From Marinomonas polaris DSM 16579 (GTDB taxonomy: Bacteria > Pseudomonadota > Gammaproteobacteria > Pseudomonadales > Marinomonadaceae): DNA of 64,000 nt. The stretch lies in contig NZ_FQVF01000007.1 in NCBI RefSeq assembly GCF_900129155.1, forward strand, positions 124,001-188,000. The letters run 5' to 3'. Position numbers and translations under genes: made by a program. Below, one piece after another: positions 46,305 to 54,940 of the stretch (its first letter is position 1; each line of letters starts with the position of its first letter). A model generated the notes under the pieces. That model saw only the letters and a list, made by a program, of their open reading frames with translations. It ran no database searches and was not told the origin of the DNA.

Positions 46305-46616
46305 TTTTAGGTTATATATAAAAAGCATGAAAAATAGACATGTCATAAGAATTTGGTTCTTTCATGTCGAAAAAGTTGAATAATTTCGACATGAAAGCTT
46401 GTTACGTCGATGGCATCGGCATATGTCTTATAAAAGTTTATACATATCGGACGTTTAATATAAAGCTGCTTTTGCTTAACTATGGCGAATAATGGTGATT
46501 AACACCGCGGCTTTTAATACGGATGATCATTTAAGGATGCATGGTTTCCTTTTGTAAGTCTGCCTGGTCTAATAGTTTAGATATACTCACCTCATTCAAA
46601 GGATTATGAATCACTC
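46305..46616. other. Gene-free region after hipA with a long inverted repeat
   Basis: 312 bp with no credible gene. CTTTCATGTCGAAA (46359-46372) and TTTCGACATGAAAG (46384-46397) are perfect 14-bp arms 11 nt apart. A GACATGTC palindrome precedes them near 46337. No T-run follows, so a protein-binding site or an RNA hairpin is as likely as a terminator. It must also hold the promoter of the next gene. Confidence 0.6.
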
Positions 46617-49600
46617 ATGCAGCAAGTTGGCATCTACGAGCAGTTGATTACTCAACTGATTTCTTCGCGATTAGATAAACAATCTTTTTATATTGGTGAG
46701 CGCCAGCTTGAGGCAAGTGAAGCCGGTGTTTGGCTTTCCCGATTCTTGAGTCGTATTTTAGAGTTTGCCGTGAACTCTATTCCGTCTGGAGATGATCAGC
46801 TACAAGAGCAAATCCACTTTGCGAACCAGCTAATGCTATGGCTCAAAGAGCGACTGCAAGATGATGATTTTATTGATGAAAACCTACTGGATTGCCAAGG
46901 TAGAATACTTACTGCGTTGTATGAGTTAGAAAATCCTGTTGCTGCGAACTTAAAGCAATATGTAAAAGATATTTTTCCTCTGACTGGATTAACTCAAAGT
47001 GAGCTTTTTTGTGGCAGCAATGCGGGTTTATCGCTTGAGTCTGAGCTGAAAAGAGAAATTCTTTCCGCCGATAAAATTTACTGGTTGGTGTCCTTTATAA
47101 AATGGGCTGGTATTCGAATCTTTCGACGAGAGCTTGAAGAATTTACTCGAAGTGGTCGAGAGTTAAAAATTATTACGACCTCATACATGGGCGCCACAGA
47201 TGCTAAAGCGGTAGAGTATTTAGCTAGTCTCCCTAATACCGAAGTAAAGTTAAGCTATAACACCGAGCGAGAACGGCTTCATGCTAAGAGTTATCTGTTC
47301 TTGCGTGATACAGGCTTTCATACAGGTTATATCGGCTCATCCAATCTGTCTCATTCTGCACTTACCAATGGCCTTGAATGGAATTTAAAAATCACGTCGC
47401 AAGAAATCCCACACATTATCAATAAATCACTGAGTACGTTTGAAACCTATTGGGCATCGAATGAGTTTGAAGAGTTTAATGGTGATGCTACCAGTTCTGA
47501 GAAATTGAAACGGGCTTTGAGGCAACAGCGAGGTGATAGTGATACTAGTCAGTCGCATTTTTTCGACATCACCCCTTTTCCACATCAACTCGAAATTTTA
47601 GAGCAGTTAGCCGTTGAGCGTAGTGTTCATCAACGTTTTAGAAATCTTGTTGTAGCCGCTACGGGAACAGGAAAAACGCTTATTTCTGCGTTTGATTTTG
47701 CCCAGTTTTTAAAGACTAAACCTAACGCTAACTTTCTATTTATTGCCCATCGTGAGGAAATATTAAAACAAGCGCGTTCGGCTTATAGAGGTGTGTTGCG
47801 AAATGGATCGTTTGGTGAACTATGGGTCGGCAGCCACACGCCGGAACATTACCGCCAACTGTTTGTCTCTATTCAGACTCTTAACAGTCAGTTAGAGCAG
47901 TCAAACTTAACCGCAGATTTTTATGACTACATTGTGATTGATGAAGTCCATCACATTGCGGCAAGCAGTTATCGTAAAGTATTAAACTATTTTCAGTCGG
48001 ATATTCTATTAGGTCTGACAGCGACGCCGGAACGTCATGACGGCGGTGATATTCTTGCTGATTTTGGTGGTGTCATTGCCGCTGAGCTGCGCTTACCAGA
48101 AGCGATTAATCAACGTCACCTTTCTCCTTTTCAATACTTTGGGATAGATGACGAGACTGATCTGCGTAATATCTCGTGGAGCCGTGGTCGTTATGATATT
48201 GCTCAGCTGACAAACCTATACACACATAACCAAGCACGTTTTGATAAAATATTGCTGAGTTTGCAGGAGATCGTAACGGATCTTAACCAAATGAAGGCAT
48301 TGGCCTTTTGTGTGAGCCGTGATCATGCGAATTACATGGTGCGACAATTGCTGTTAAAAGGCGTTAAGGCTGACGTACTTACCAGTGATAACAGTAATGA
48401 GCGTCAGCAGAAGCAACAGGCAATTCGGTCCGGTGAAATTAATGTGTTGTGTGTCGTCGATATTTTCAATGAAGGGGTCGATATTCCAGAAGTCGATACC
48501 TTGTTGTTTTTACGACCGACGGAAAGTCTAACCATTTTTTTACAGCAGTTAGGCCGTGGTTTACGCTTGGCTAATGGTAAAGAATGTTGCACCGTTTTGG
48601 ATTTTGTCGGTAACTCTCGTCCAGAATACGATTTTGCCAGTAAGTTCAGAGCGTTAGTCGGCAAAAGTAATCGAGCGATTAGTGATGAAGTTAAACAGGG
48701 CTTCCCTCAAGCACCACTTGGTTGTCGTATTGAATTGACAAGGCGCACGCAAGACATGGTACTGCAGAATATTCGTCAAGCCAGTGTAACTCGTACTCGA
48801 TTGTTAGGACTGATTCGTCGATTCGATCAGCATTCTACATTAGATTTATCGCTGTCTAATTTTCTTAAAATTTATCCGCAGGTGAGTTTAGAGGATATTT
48901 ATAAAGCGGATAGTTGGAGTGCTCTAGTCAATGCTACCAATACGAATGAAGTTCGAGAGATCGATAATGTTGAGTTACAAAACATTTATAAACGGGCAAT
49001 TGATACTCGATTTCTAGTTTGTGACTCTTATAGCTATTTGAGTTTTTTGCGTGACTTATGCTTGAGCAAGTTTGTATTGAGCGACGATATGGATCAACGA
49101 ATGGCGCTCATGTGCCATTATGACTTTTGGCAAAAAAGTGGTATTGAGTTGGGTTTTTCTTCGCTGCAAGCGAGTCTGAAAGCGCTTGATAATGTGCATT
49201 TACGAGCTGAGCTTGTTGATGTATTAACGATTTTAATAAACCGTATTCAGCATCAAGAATTACCTATGTTAGATATGATATCTAATCCGCTAATGTCACA
49301 TGCTCGCTACACTCGGGAGCAAATTTTGGTCGGCTTTGGCGCGTCAACATTTGAAAAACGTTCGCCTGCTCGTGAAGGTGTGTTAGAAATCAAAGAAGAC
49401 AATGTAGAGATTTTATTTGTCACACTGAATAAAAGTGAAAAGCAATTTTCTCCTACTACCATGTATCACGACTACGCAATTAACGAGCACTTATTTCATT
49501 GGCAGTCGCAAAACAGTGCGCGACCAGATAAAGGAAAAGGACTTGGCTATGTCGAACAGAATGAAAATAGCAAGCGTGTTTTCTTATTTGTACGTGAACA

Positions 49601-49760
49601 AAGCAAAGATGAAAATGGCCGTACAATGAGTTTCGTGAATTTTGGCGAAGTGAATTATATTGCTCATACGGGTTCTCAACCAATGAGTATCACATGGCGA
49701 TTACAGCAAGCCATACCAAACTTTATGTGGAAACAAGCGGCTAAACTGGCTGTGGGGTAG
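46617..49760 (+). CDS. PLD-nuclease/SF2 helicase with DUF3427
   Basis: 1047 aa. A helical N-terminus is followed by a phospholipase-D-like domain (about 120-280) with one HKD motif: H222, K224 in RLHAKSYLF, then GSSNLSHSAL. An SF2 helicase follows (about 320-690) with Walker A AATGTGKT, the DEVH box at 442-445, LTATPERHDG, and QQLGRGLRLANGK. The C-terminal region is of the DUF3427 type. Proteins of this build occur in mobile and defence loci, where nucleic-acid degradation is suspected. It has rhuM 40 bp downstream. The start is ATG 46617 with a distant AAAGGA. Confidence 0.85.
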   Translation: MQQVGIYEQLITQLISSRLDKQSFYIGERQLEASEAGVWLSRFLSRILEFAVNSIPSGDDQLQEQIHFANQLMLWLKERLQDDDFIDENLLDCQGRILTALYELENPVAANLKQYVKDIFPLTGLTQSELFCGSNAGLSLESELKREILSADKIYWLVSFIKWAGIRIFRRELEEFTRSGRELKIITTSYMGATDAKAVEYLASLPNTEVKLSYNTERERLHAKSYLFLRDTGFHTGYIGSSNLSHSALTNGLEWNLKITSQEIPHIINKSLSTFETYWASNEFEEFNGDATSSEKLKRALRQQRGDSDTSQSHFFDITPFPHQLEILEQLAVERSVHQRFRNLVVAATGTGKTLISAFDFAQFLKTKPNANFLFIAHREEILKQARSAYRGVLRNGSFGELWVGSHTPEHYRQLFVSIQTLNSQLEQSNLTADFYDYIVIDEVHHIAASSYRKVLNYFQSDILLGLTATPERHDGGDILADFGGVIAAELRLPEAINQRHLSPFQYFGIDDETDLRNISWSRGRYDIAQLTNLYTHNQARFDKILLSLQEIVTDLNQMKALAFCVSRDHANYMVRQLLLKGVKADVLTSDNSNERQQKQQAIRSGEINVLCVVDIFNEGVDIPEVDTLLFLRPTESLTIFLQQLGRGLRLANGKECCTVLDFVGNSRPEYDFASKFRALVGKSNRAISDEVKQGFPQAPLGCRIELTRRTQDMVLQNIRQASVTRTRLLGLIRRFDQHSTLDLSLSNFLKIYPQVSLEDIYKADSWSALVNATNTNEVREIDNVELQNIYKRAIDTRFLVCDSYSYLSFLRDLCLSKFVLSDDMDQRMALMCHYDFWQKSGIELGFSSLQASLKALDNVHLRAELVDVLTILINRIQHQELPMLDMISNPLMSHARYTREQILVGFGASTFEKRSPAREGVLEIKEDNVEILFVTLNKSEKQFSPTTMYHDYAINEHLFHWQSQNSARPDKGKGLGYVEQNENSKRVFLFVREQSKDENGRTMSFVNFGEVNYIAHTGSQPMSITWRLQQAIPNFMWKQAAKLAVG

Positions 49761-49799
49761 AAAGTGTTTTTGAAACGCAATGTAAGAGAGTGAAAAGCC

Positions 49800-50822
49800 A
49801 TGATCACCAAATTAATCCGCAATAGCACGGCTGAGTTTTTGATTTTTACTGGTCAATCTGGTGAGCAGAGCATTGAGGCCCGTTATGAAGAAGACACTAT
49901 TTGGCTTTCCCAAAAGCTGATTGCTGAGCTGTTCGATGTTGATGTCCGAACGGTCAGTGAGCATTTCAAAAATATTTTTCAATCAGCCGAACTCAATGAA
50001 GAAGCAGTTATCCGGAAATTCCGGATAACTGCTTCTGACGGTAAAAATTATAATACGCAGCATTACAATCTAGACGCCATTATCTCTGTCGGTTATCGCG
50101 TGAATTCTGTGCGAGCGACTCAGTTCCGTCAGTGGGCGACTCAGGTGTTGCGAGATTTTTCTATCAAGGGTTATGTGATCGATAAAGAGCGCATGGAGAA
50201 CGGAAGCTTTCTGGGTGAAGATTACTTTGAGCGCTTGCTGGAAGAAATTCGTGAAATTCGCCTTTCTGAACGACGTTTTTATCAGAAGATCACCGATATT
50301 TACGCAACCAGTGTTGATTACAATAAAAATGCGCCAACCACTCAATCCTTTTTTGCGACAGTGCAAAACAAACTGCATTTTGCGATTCATGGACAGACTG
50401 CCGCCGAGTTGATCAAAGCGAGAGCCGATAGCAGTAAGCCAAATATGGGGCTGACTCATTGGGCGAAAGGGCCAGAAGGAAAGGTGTTAAAAACCGATGT
50501 GGGCGTAGCTAAAAACTATCTCAGTCAGGATGAGCTCCAGTCGTTAGGGCTGATCGTCAACACGTATCTTGATTTAGCGGAAAGTCGTGCAAGACGCAAT
50601 ATTCCCATGACGATGGAAGATTGGTCGAAGCGGTTGGATATGTTCTTAGAGTTTGACGATAGAGATATTTTGACTAATGCCGGATCAATCAGCGCAAAAA
50701 TCGCCAAAGACTTTGCGGAATCAGAATTTGAGAAGTATCGAGTCGTACAGGATCGTTTATTTGAAAGTGACTTCGATAAGATGATCAAAAAAGTTGTGAG
50801 TGAAGGATCGGGGGATAAGTAA
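49800..50822 (+). CDS. rhuM: RhuM-family protein
   Basis: 340 aa. The RhuM family (named from a Salmonella pathogenicity island) is common in mobile islands and has no settled function. Family landmarks are WLSQKLIAELFDVDVRTVSE (a winged-helix-like part), FRITASDGKNYNTQHYNLDA, and AIISVGYRVNSVRATQFRQW. The coding sequence carries a perfect 37-bp palindrome (50000-50036) at residues 67-79. It probably forms an operon with the helicase gene (40 bp gap) and is followed by a strong terminator. Confidence 0.88.
   Translation: MITKLIRNSTAEFLIFTGQSGEQSIEARYEEDTIWLSQKLIAELFDVDVRTVSEHFKNIFQSAELNEEAVIRKFRITASDGKNYNTQHYNLDAIISVGYRVNSVRATQFRQWATQVLRDFSIKGYVIDKERMENGSFLGEDYFERLLEEIREIRLSERRFYQKITDIYATSVDYNKNAPTTQSFFATVQNKLHFAIHGQTAAELIKARADSSKPNMGLTHWAKGPEGKVLKTDVGVAKNYLSQDELQSLGLIVNTYLDLAESRARRNIPMTMEDWSKRLDMFLEFDDRDILTNAGSISAKIAKDFAESEFEKYRVVQDRLFESDFDKMIKKVVSEGSGDK
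50000..50036. repeat. Perfect 37-bp palindrome inside rhuM
   Basis: Arms of 18 bp (50000-50017 and 50019-50036) are exact reverse complements around a single A at 50018; the core is CCGGAAATTCCGG. It reads through as codons for EAVIRKFRITAS, so the protein is uninterrupted. Confidence 0.95.
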
Positions 50823-50844
50823 AACATGACGCCTAAGCCTAGAT

Positions 50845-50876
50845 GTGAAAAAACCGGCTAAAGCCGGTTTTTTCAC
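50845..50876. terminator. Terminator after rhuM
   Basis: GTGAAAAAACCGGC (50845-50858) and GCCGGTTTTTTCAC (50863-50876) are perfect 14-bp arms with a TAAA loop and a run of six Ts. Confidence 0.93.
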
Positions 50877-51114
50877 CTTAACGGCCAGCGTAACTTAATC
50901 GCTGCGTACAAGGCTGAGTCGTAAGACTTATAATAGTGATCATTTTGGTAACTTTGAATTCGATATAAGCTATTAATTTTATAAAATTTATAATCTTAGA
51001 CTATATAAAGGCGAGTTATTCTATTTTTGCCAGAGTGCTAGAGAAAACGTGGTGTAGGCTTAAGCAAATTATCGGTCTATAAATGATTTATATATTAGTC
51101 TTATGGAGCTTTTT

Positions 51115-51339
51115 ATGAATATTCAAACTGTGTCATACCTAAAAGCAAACGCGAATAATCTCTCTTTAGATGATCCTTTGCACGTCTCTCAGAACGGCAA
51201 AGAGGTGTATGTTGTGCAGGCCTCGCAGGCTTACTATGAGCCGCAAGAAACCATTGCTTTACTTAAGCTGATCAACCTTTCTGAGCGTAGTTTGAACCAA
51301 AAGGGCGAGCTGTCCTTGGACGAAGCATTTGACGCCTAA
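51115..51339 (+). CDS. Phd/YefM-like antitoxin
   Basis: 74 aa from ATG 51115 (MNIQTVSYLKAN), with GGAG 6 bp upstream; an in-frame ATG at 51103 overlaps that site and is less likely. The pattern SYLKANANNL with LHVSQNGKEVYVVQ is that of Phd-type antitoxins, which bind DNA with the N-terminal part and the toxin with the C-terminal tail. The adjoining toxin is broken, so it may be an orphan that persists as a regulator or anti-addiction factor (inference). Confidence 0.8.
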   Translation: MNIQTVSYLKANANNLSLDDPLHVSQNGKEVYVVQASQAYYEPQETIALLKLINLSERSLNQKGELSLDEAFDA

Positions 51340-51486
51340 GCCTTTTCAAGTTGTCGTTACGCCAATGTTTAAAACGACAATGAAATCTTATTCGATGAAG
51401 AAGCGAACAAGGTTGTGCTGATTGCTGTGATGGACAGTCGACAAAGCATTGAGCAGCTGCTTTATGAAACCATGCTGGTGCTGTAG
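51329..51486 (+). pseudogene. Broken ParE/RelE-like toxin gene
   Basis: Reading from TTG 51329 gives TPKPFQVVVTPMFKTTMKSY, like a ParE/RelE start, then stops at 51421. In another frame (51373-51486) the sequence NDNEILFDEEANKVVLIAV continues to MDSRQSIEQLLYETMLVL and looks like the toxin C-terminus. The middle of the protein is missing and the frames do not join, so an internal deletion has destroyed the gene. It overlaps the antitoxin stop, as intact pairs do. Confidence 0.7.
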
Positions 51487-51493
51487 ATGATGA

Positions 51494-51533
51494 AAAAGCC
51501 CGCTTCTACTATTATGCGTAGAAGCGGGCTTTT
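51494..51533. terminator. Bidirectional terminator, broken toxin/entericidin-like gene
   Basis: AAAAGCCCGCTTCTAC (51494-51509) and GTAGAAGCGGGCTTTT (51518-51533) are perfect 16-bp arms with an 8-nt loop, between converging genes. Confidence 0.9.
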
Positions 51534-51562
51534 CAATTTGGGACTTTACTTAAAAGAACGAC

Positions 51563-51697
51563 TTATTCAGTGGCGTCATGAATCGTTTCTTTTGTGCTTT
51601 CGTAGGCTTTTGAGGAATCTTCTTTCACACCTTCCCAAGTATTGGAGCAGCCAGCTAGTACCAGTGTTACCGCAATTGCTAATAATGGAAGCTTCAT
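51563..51697 (-). CDS. Entericidin-like small lipoprotein
   Basis: 44 aa, found by reading the minus strand. It starts MKLPLLAIAVTLVLAGC, a signal peptide with lipobox LAGC, followed by a short charged amphipathic tail, SNTWEGVKEDSSKAYESTKE. GAGAGG lies 7 bp before the ATG. The size, lipobox and tail fit entericidin A/B-type lipoproteins or stress-induced small lipoproteins. No second copy (antidote) is seen beside it. A good terminator follows. Confidence 0.8.
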   Translation of the reverse strand: MKLPLLAIAVTLVLAGCSNTWEGVKEDSSKAYESTKETIHDATE

Positions 51698-51937
51698 GTT
51701 TAAACCTCTCTTTAATATGAGTCATTACAGATTAGCAAAAAGTTTTGTAAAGAATGGTCCACTATTTTGATTTAACTTAGAACATATGTTTTTTTACAGA
51801 CTGTTTTCTATTCCCTGCTTACTGTAAACCTTATAGGAAAAATTATTGACATCAAAATAGATTGATCTTATTGGGCTCTAGCATAGAATGACGTCAATTT
51901 AGCCCTATTTGGGGATGATTTAGTATTGAGGTAATAG

Positions 51938-52771
51938 ATGCCCAGTTCAACAGCGGTTGTAACGAATTCCATGCGTCAGCGTTTAAAGACGTTTATTGAG
52001 AACTCGACAATACAACGTATTTTATTGGCGTTGATTTTAATCAATGCCGTTATTCTAGGATTAGAAACCTCGCCTGATGTGATGACAACAGCGGGCTCGT
52101 TTTTGATGGCATTGGATAAAGCCATATTGGCGGTGTTTGTTATTGAGCTCACTATTCGTTTGCTTGTGCACCGTTTTGCTTTTTTCAAAGACGGTTGGAA
52201 TGTATTTGATTTTATTGTCGTGGGCATCGCATTAGTCCCAGCCAGCGGTCCTTTTGCTGTGTTGCGTGCGCTCAGAGTATTACGTGTATTACGCGTACTT
52301 ACTTTCGTGCCATCAATGAGAAAAATTGTCGGTGCTTTAATCAAATCCCTGAATGGCATGTTGTCCATCGCTATGGTGTTGGGACTTGTGTATTACGTGG
52401 CTGCGGTGATGGTAACCAAGCTATTTGGTGAGGCTTTTCCAGAGTGGTTTGGCAGCTTAGGCGCTTCACTGTATACACTGTTCCAAGTCATGACCCTAGA
52501 AAGCTGGTCCATGGGCATCGCACGACCAGTGATGGAAGCCTTCCCTTACGCTTGGGCGTTCTTCATTCCTTTTATACTTATTGCCACTTTTACCATGCTC
52601 AACCTTTTCATCGCCGTCATCGTTAATGCCGTACAAACCATGCACGATGACGAACACAAAGACGAGCTAGATGCTGAAAAAGCGACACAGCAGCAGTTAT
52701 TGGAGCAAATGCAACAACTCCAACTCGAATTAAAGGCATTACGTCGAGACATTAATAAACCGCAGGAATAA
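51938..52771 (+). CDS. Bacterial voltage-gated sodium channel
   Basis: 277 aa, a single six-helix channel domain of the NaChBac/NavAb family, active as a tetramer in the inner membrane. The voltage sensor S4 has four regularly spaced Arg (AVLRALRVLRVLRVLTF). The selectivity filter is TLESWSM (residues 186-192), the NavAb filter as I recall it. The C-terminal tail is a coiled coil of heptads (about 235-275) that would hold the tetramer together. In marine bacteria such channels are linked to motility, chemotaxis and pH balance. Confidence 0.93.
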   Translation: MPSSTAVVTNSMRQRLKTFIENSTIQRILLALILINAVILGLETSPDVMTTAGSFLMALDKAILAVFVIELTIRLLVHRFAFFKDGWNVFDFIVVGIALVPASGPFAVLRALRVLRVLRVLTFVPSMRKIVGALIKSLNGMLSIAMVLGLVYYVAAVMVTKLFGEAFPEWFGSLGASLYTLFQVMTLESWSMGIARPVMEAFPYAWAFFIPFILIATFTMLNLFIAVIVNAVQTMHDDEHKDELDAEKATQQQLLEQMQQLQLELKALRRDINKPQE

Positions 52772-52855
52772 GAAGGCGAGCCAAATTAAACCTATAGGCT
52801 ATTACTACTTATTGGATGTTTGATGTAAGGCCGCTTTTCTCAACGTGTTGGGGCT

Positions 52856-54565
52856 CTAAACTTTATATACTAGAGATTGATTTCGGCCGTTTTCTTTAGC
52901 TTGATAAAGGGCTTTGTCAGCTTGGTTTATGCTGTTTTTTAGAATGGGGTTTTCTAAATCTATAGCTGCAATACCCGCGCTAATGGTGAAGTTAACGGAT
53001 TGAGTGTTATTTAGTATTACAGTTGCTTTTGCTAGTTCTTGTCGTATCTGTTCAACCAAGTTGAATGCTTCACCTATTGATGTATTGGTCATTAAGATAA
53101 TAAATTCTTCGCCGCCATAACGCGCTAAGACATCCTGTCCCCGACATTCCGCCATTAAGGTATTGGCCACTTGAATAATGACCTTGTCACCAAAGCTGTG
53201 CCCATGTGTGTCATTGACTTTCTTAAAGTGGTCAATATCAAGCATCGCTATGGCTGCGGGTTGCTGGAGCTGTTTGGCTTGCTGCAATAGATATTCTGCT
53301 TCTGTATTGAAGTGACGTCGATTAAATAGTTGAGTGAGTGAATCTGTCGACGCTAATAATTTCAGCTCATCTTGCGCGGCCTTCATGGTTTCCAATGAAC
53401 GAATGCGATACGCAATGATGAGAGATAATACCAGCGCCTCAAGCATGATACCGATGCCAACGCCGTGGCTATTGATATAAGTAAATTCGGCTTTGCCTTT
53501 GTAAAATAACACGGCCATGGTGCTAAATATGGCGAATAGTCCGTGACCCAGCAAAAAGAAAGGTGCGATAGGATGCTTTCGGATCAGCATAGAAATAGTC
53601 ACAGAAATACTGACGACCATCATGATAGCTGCCAAAGTACTGGAATAGTTAAGGGCCGTTATCATATCAAACAGGCCATAAACAAAGTCACAGATTAGTA
53701 AGGTAAGAATTGAAAGCAGTGCCCAATGCTCTATGGGGTATTTCTTCTTAGTTTCAAAAATATTGATCATGAAAAGCAGTAAGAATATAGGCATAGCCAC
53801 TAGCGATAAATGCCATTTTAAGGTGATCGAGCCATACACATTAAAAAGGTCAGCGAGTAATCCATAAGAGAGCGCAACCCAAAAACCACCAGCAACTAGA
53901 TAGCAGGCGTAAAAGAAGTGCTCTCTTAAACGCGAAGAAAAAAATAGCAGGAAGTTGTAGATTATCAGTGCCAATAACATACCGGCAAGCAAGGCGATGT
54001 CTGTGTATAAACCCAATAAGGCTCTTTTTGACTGGTCTTCATCATATAGATTAAGAGTGAACCATTGATGCGAAAAAGACTGGCTTTTGACAAACAATAT
54101 TTTGCGCTGGTTCGGCTCTAATGTGATATCAAATACAGCGCTACCACGATACATCCACTGTTGTGTTTCTTTGCGGTCCATATCAAGCACGCGTTCACGG
54201 GTTAGCGTGCCGTTTACTACTTCATAAAGTTCTACTTTGTGATTGTGATACGCATAAGGATGGTGAAGATACACTTTAATTGGCGTCGTATTTGCGTTCT
54301 CAATTTCGATTTTCGCCCACGTCATCCTTGATGTTGTGCCTAATGACACGCCATTTGGAGATAACTGGAACTCTTGTTTTTGTACATCCGAGAAAAGCAT
54401 TTTCTCTGTTTTATCAACAAAGTATCCCATCTGAAATTGCTCTAATTTTACAGATGAACCTTGAATGACTTGCGTGGGAATATCAGCCAGAGCCACAGCA
54501 GAGACCAAAACGCACCACAGCATTATAAATAAACGAGTAAAAAGTAGTGGGCGATTAAACATCAT
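52856..54565 (-). CDS. 7TMR-DISM sensor diguanylate cyclase
   Basis: 569 aa. A signal peptide (about 1-28) is followed by an external DISMED2-type beta domain (about 40-170), seven membrane helices (about 185-385) and a GGDEF domain (about 400-569). The active motif is intact (ARYGGEEF) and the nucleotide-binding FNRRHF and DIDHFKKVNDTHGH are present. It should make c-di-GMP in response to an outside carbohydrate or similar ligand. The start is ATG 54565 or 54562. It stands alone. Confidence 0.92.
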   Translation of the reverse strand: MMFNRPLLFTRLFIMLWCVLVSAVALADIPTQVIQGSSVKLEQFQMGYFVDKTEKMLFSDVQKQEFQLSPNGVSLGTTSRMTWAKIEIENANTTPIKVYLHHPYAYHNHKVELYEVVNGTLTRERVLDMDRKETQQWMYRGSAVFDITLEPNQRKILFVKSQSFSHQWFTLNLYDEDQSKRALLGLYTDIALLAGMLLALIIYNFLLFFSSRLREHFFYACYLVAGGFWVALSYGLLADLFNVYGSITLKWHLSLVAMPIFLLLFMINIFETKKKYPIEHWALLSILTLLICDFVYGLFDMITALNYSSTLAAIMMVVSISVTISMLIRKHPIAPFFLLGHGLFAIFSTMAVLFYKGKAEFTYINSHGVGIGIMLEALVLSLIIAYRIRSLETMKAAQDELKLLASTDSLTQLFNRRHFNTEAEYLLQQAKQLQQPAAIAMLDIDHFKKVNDTHGHSFGDKVIIQVANTLMAECRGQDVLARYGGEEFIILMTNTSIGEAFNLVEQIRQELAKATVILNNTQSVNFTISAGIAAIDLENPILKNSINQADKALYQAKENGRNQSLVYKV

Positions 54566-54940
54566 GAATCATCTTCCGTAACGAGAGCTGTGTTTTGCAT
54601 TTTTCGTTGAGGAATGCATTCTAACCGATTGATCAAAAAAAGATCGTGTGTGAATTGTTTGGATTTGTAGCGCTGTTATTAAGAAGGGTATGGGGAATAT
54701 CTGCATTTCAGATGATATTCCCCATAGCATGATTATTCGATATTTTGTATCTGAATGCAGTAAAAATTACAAGTTACTGATTTAAATATATTAAATTTAA
54801 GGTTTAATAGTTTTGTCATCACTTATGTCACCGTTTTGATGTGATTGGATTGTACATAAAGTTTCCATTGCTATAAAGTAAGTGAGCCATTCCTATACAA
54901 AGGGTGTCTGTTGTAGCGAAGCTCGTACAGCTGCCTAAAA
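54566..54940. other. Intergenic region with a long hairpin
   Basis: 375 bp without a credible gene. TATGGGGAATATC (54689-54701) pairs with GATATTCCCCATA (54714-54726), with an inner ATCTG/CAGAT pairing. The hairpin may end the transcript of the unknown minus-strand gene to the right, although a T-run is lacking. This may be the left border zone of the mobile region; no att repeat was recognised. Confidence 0.55.

Larger units (their letters stand above)
50827..51343 (+). repeat. 14-bp direct repeat flanking the antitoxin gene
   Basis: TGACGCCTAAGCCT occurs at 50827-50840, just after rhuM, and again at 51330-51343, at the antitoxin/toxin junction. The second copy codes for the start of the broken toxin (TPKP). 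The first copy codes for the same residues but stops after 11 codons. Confidence 0.8.

Noticed and set aside
50827-50862. Short ORF starting MTPKP after rhuM
   Set aside because: Only 11 codons, running into the terminator; treated as one copy of the 14-bp repeat.
50827-51343. Integron attC sites at the repeated GCCTAAGCC
   Set aside because: No attC-like paired core sites or cassette structure could be seen around the two copies.
51487-51720. 77-aa plus-strand open frame
   Set aside because: It runs through a perfect terminator and opposite the entericidin-like gene, which has a proper ribosome site and lipobox.
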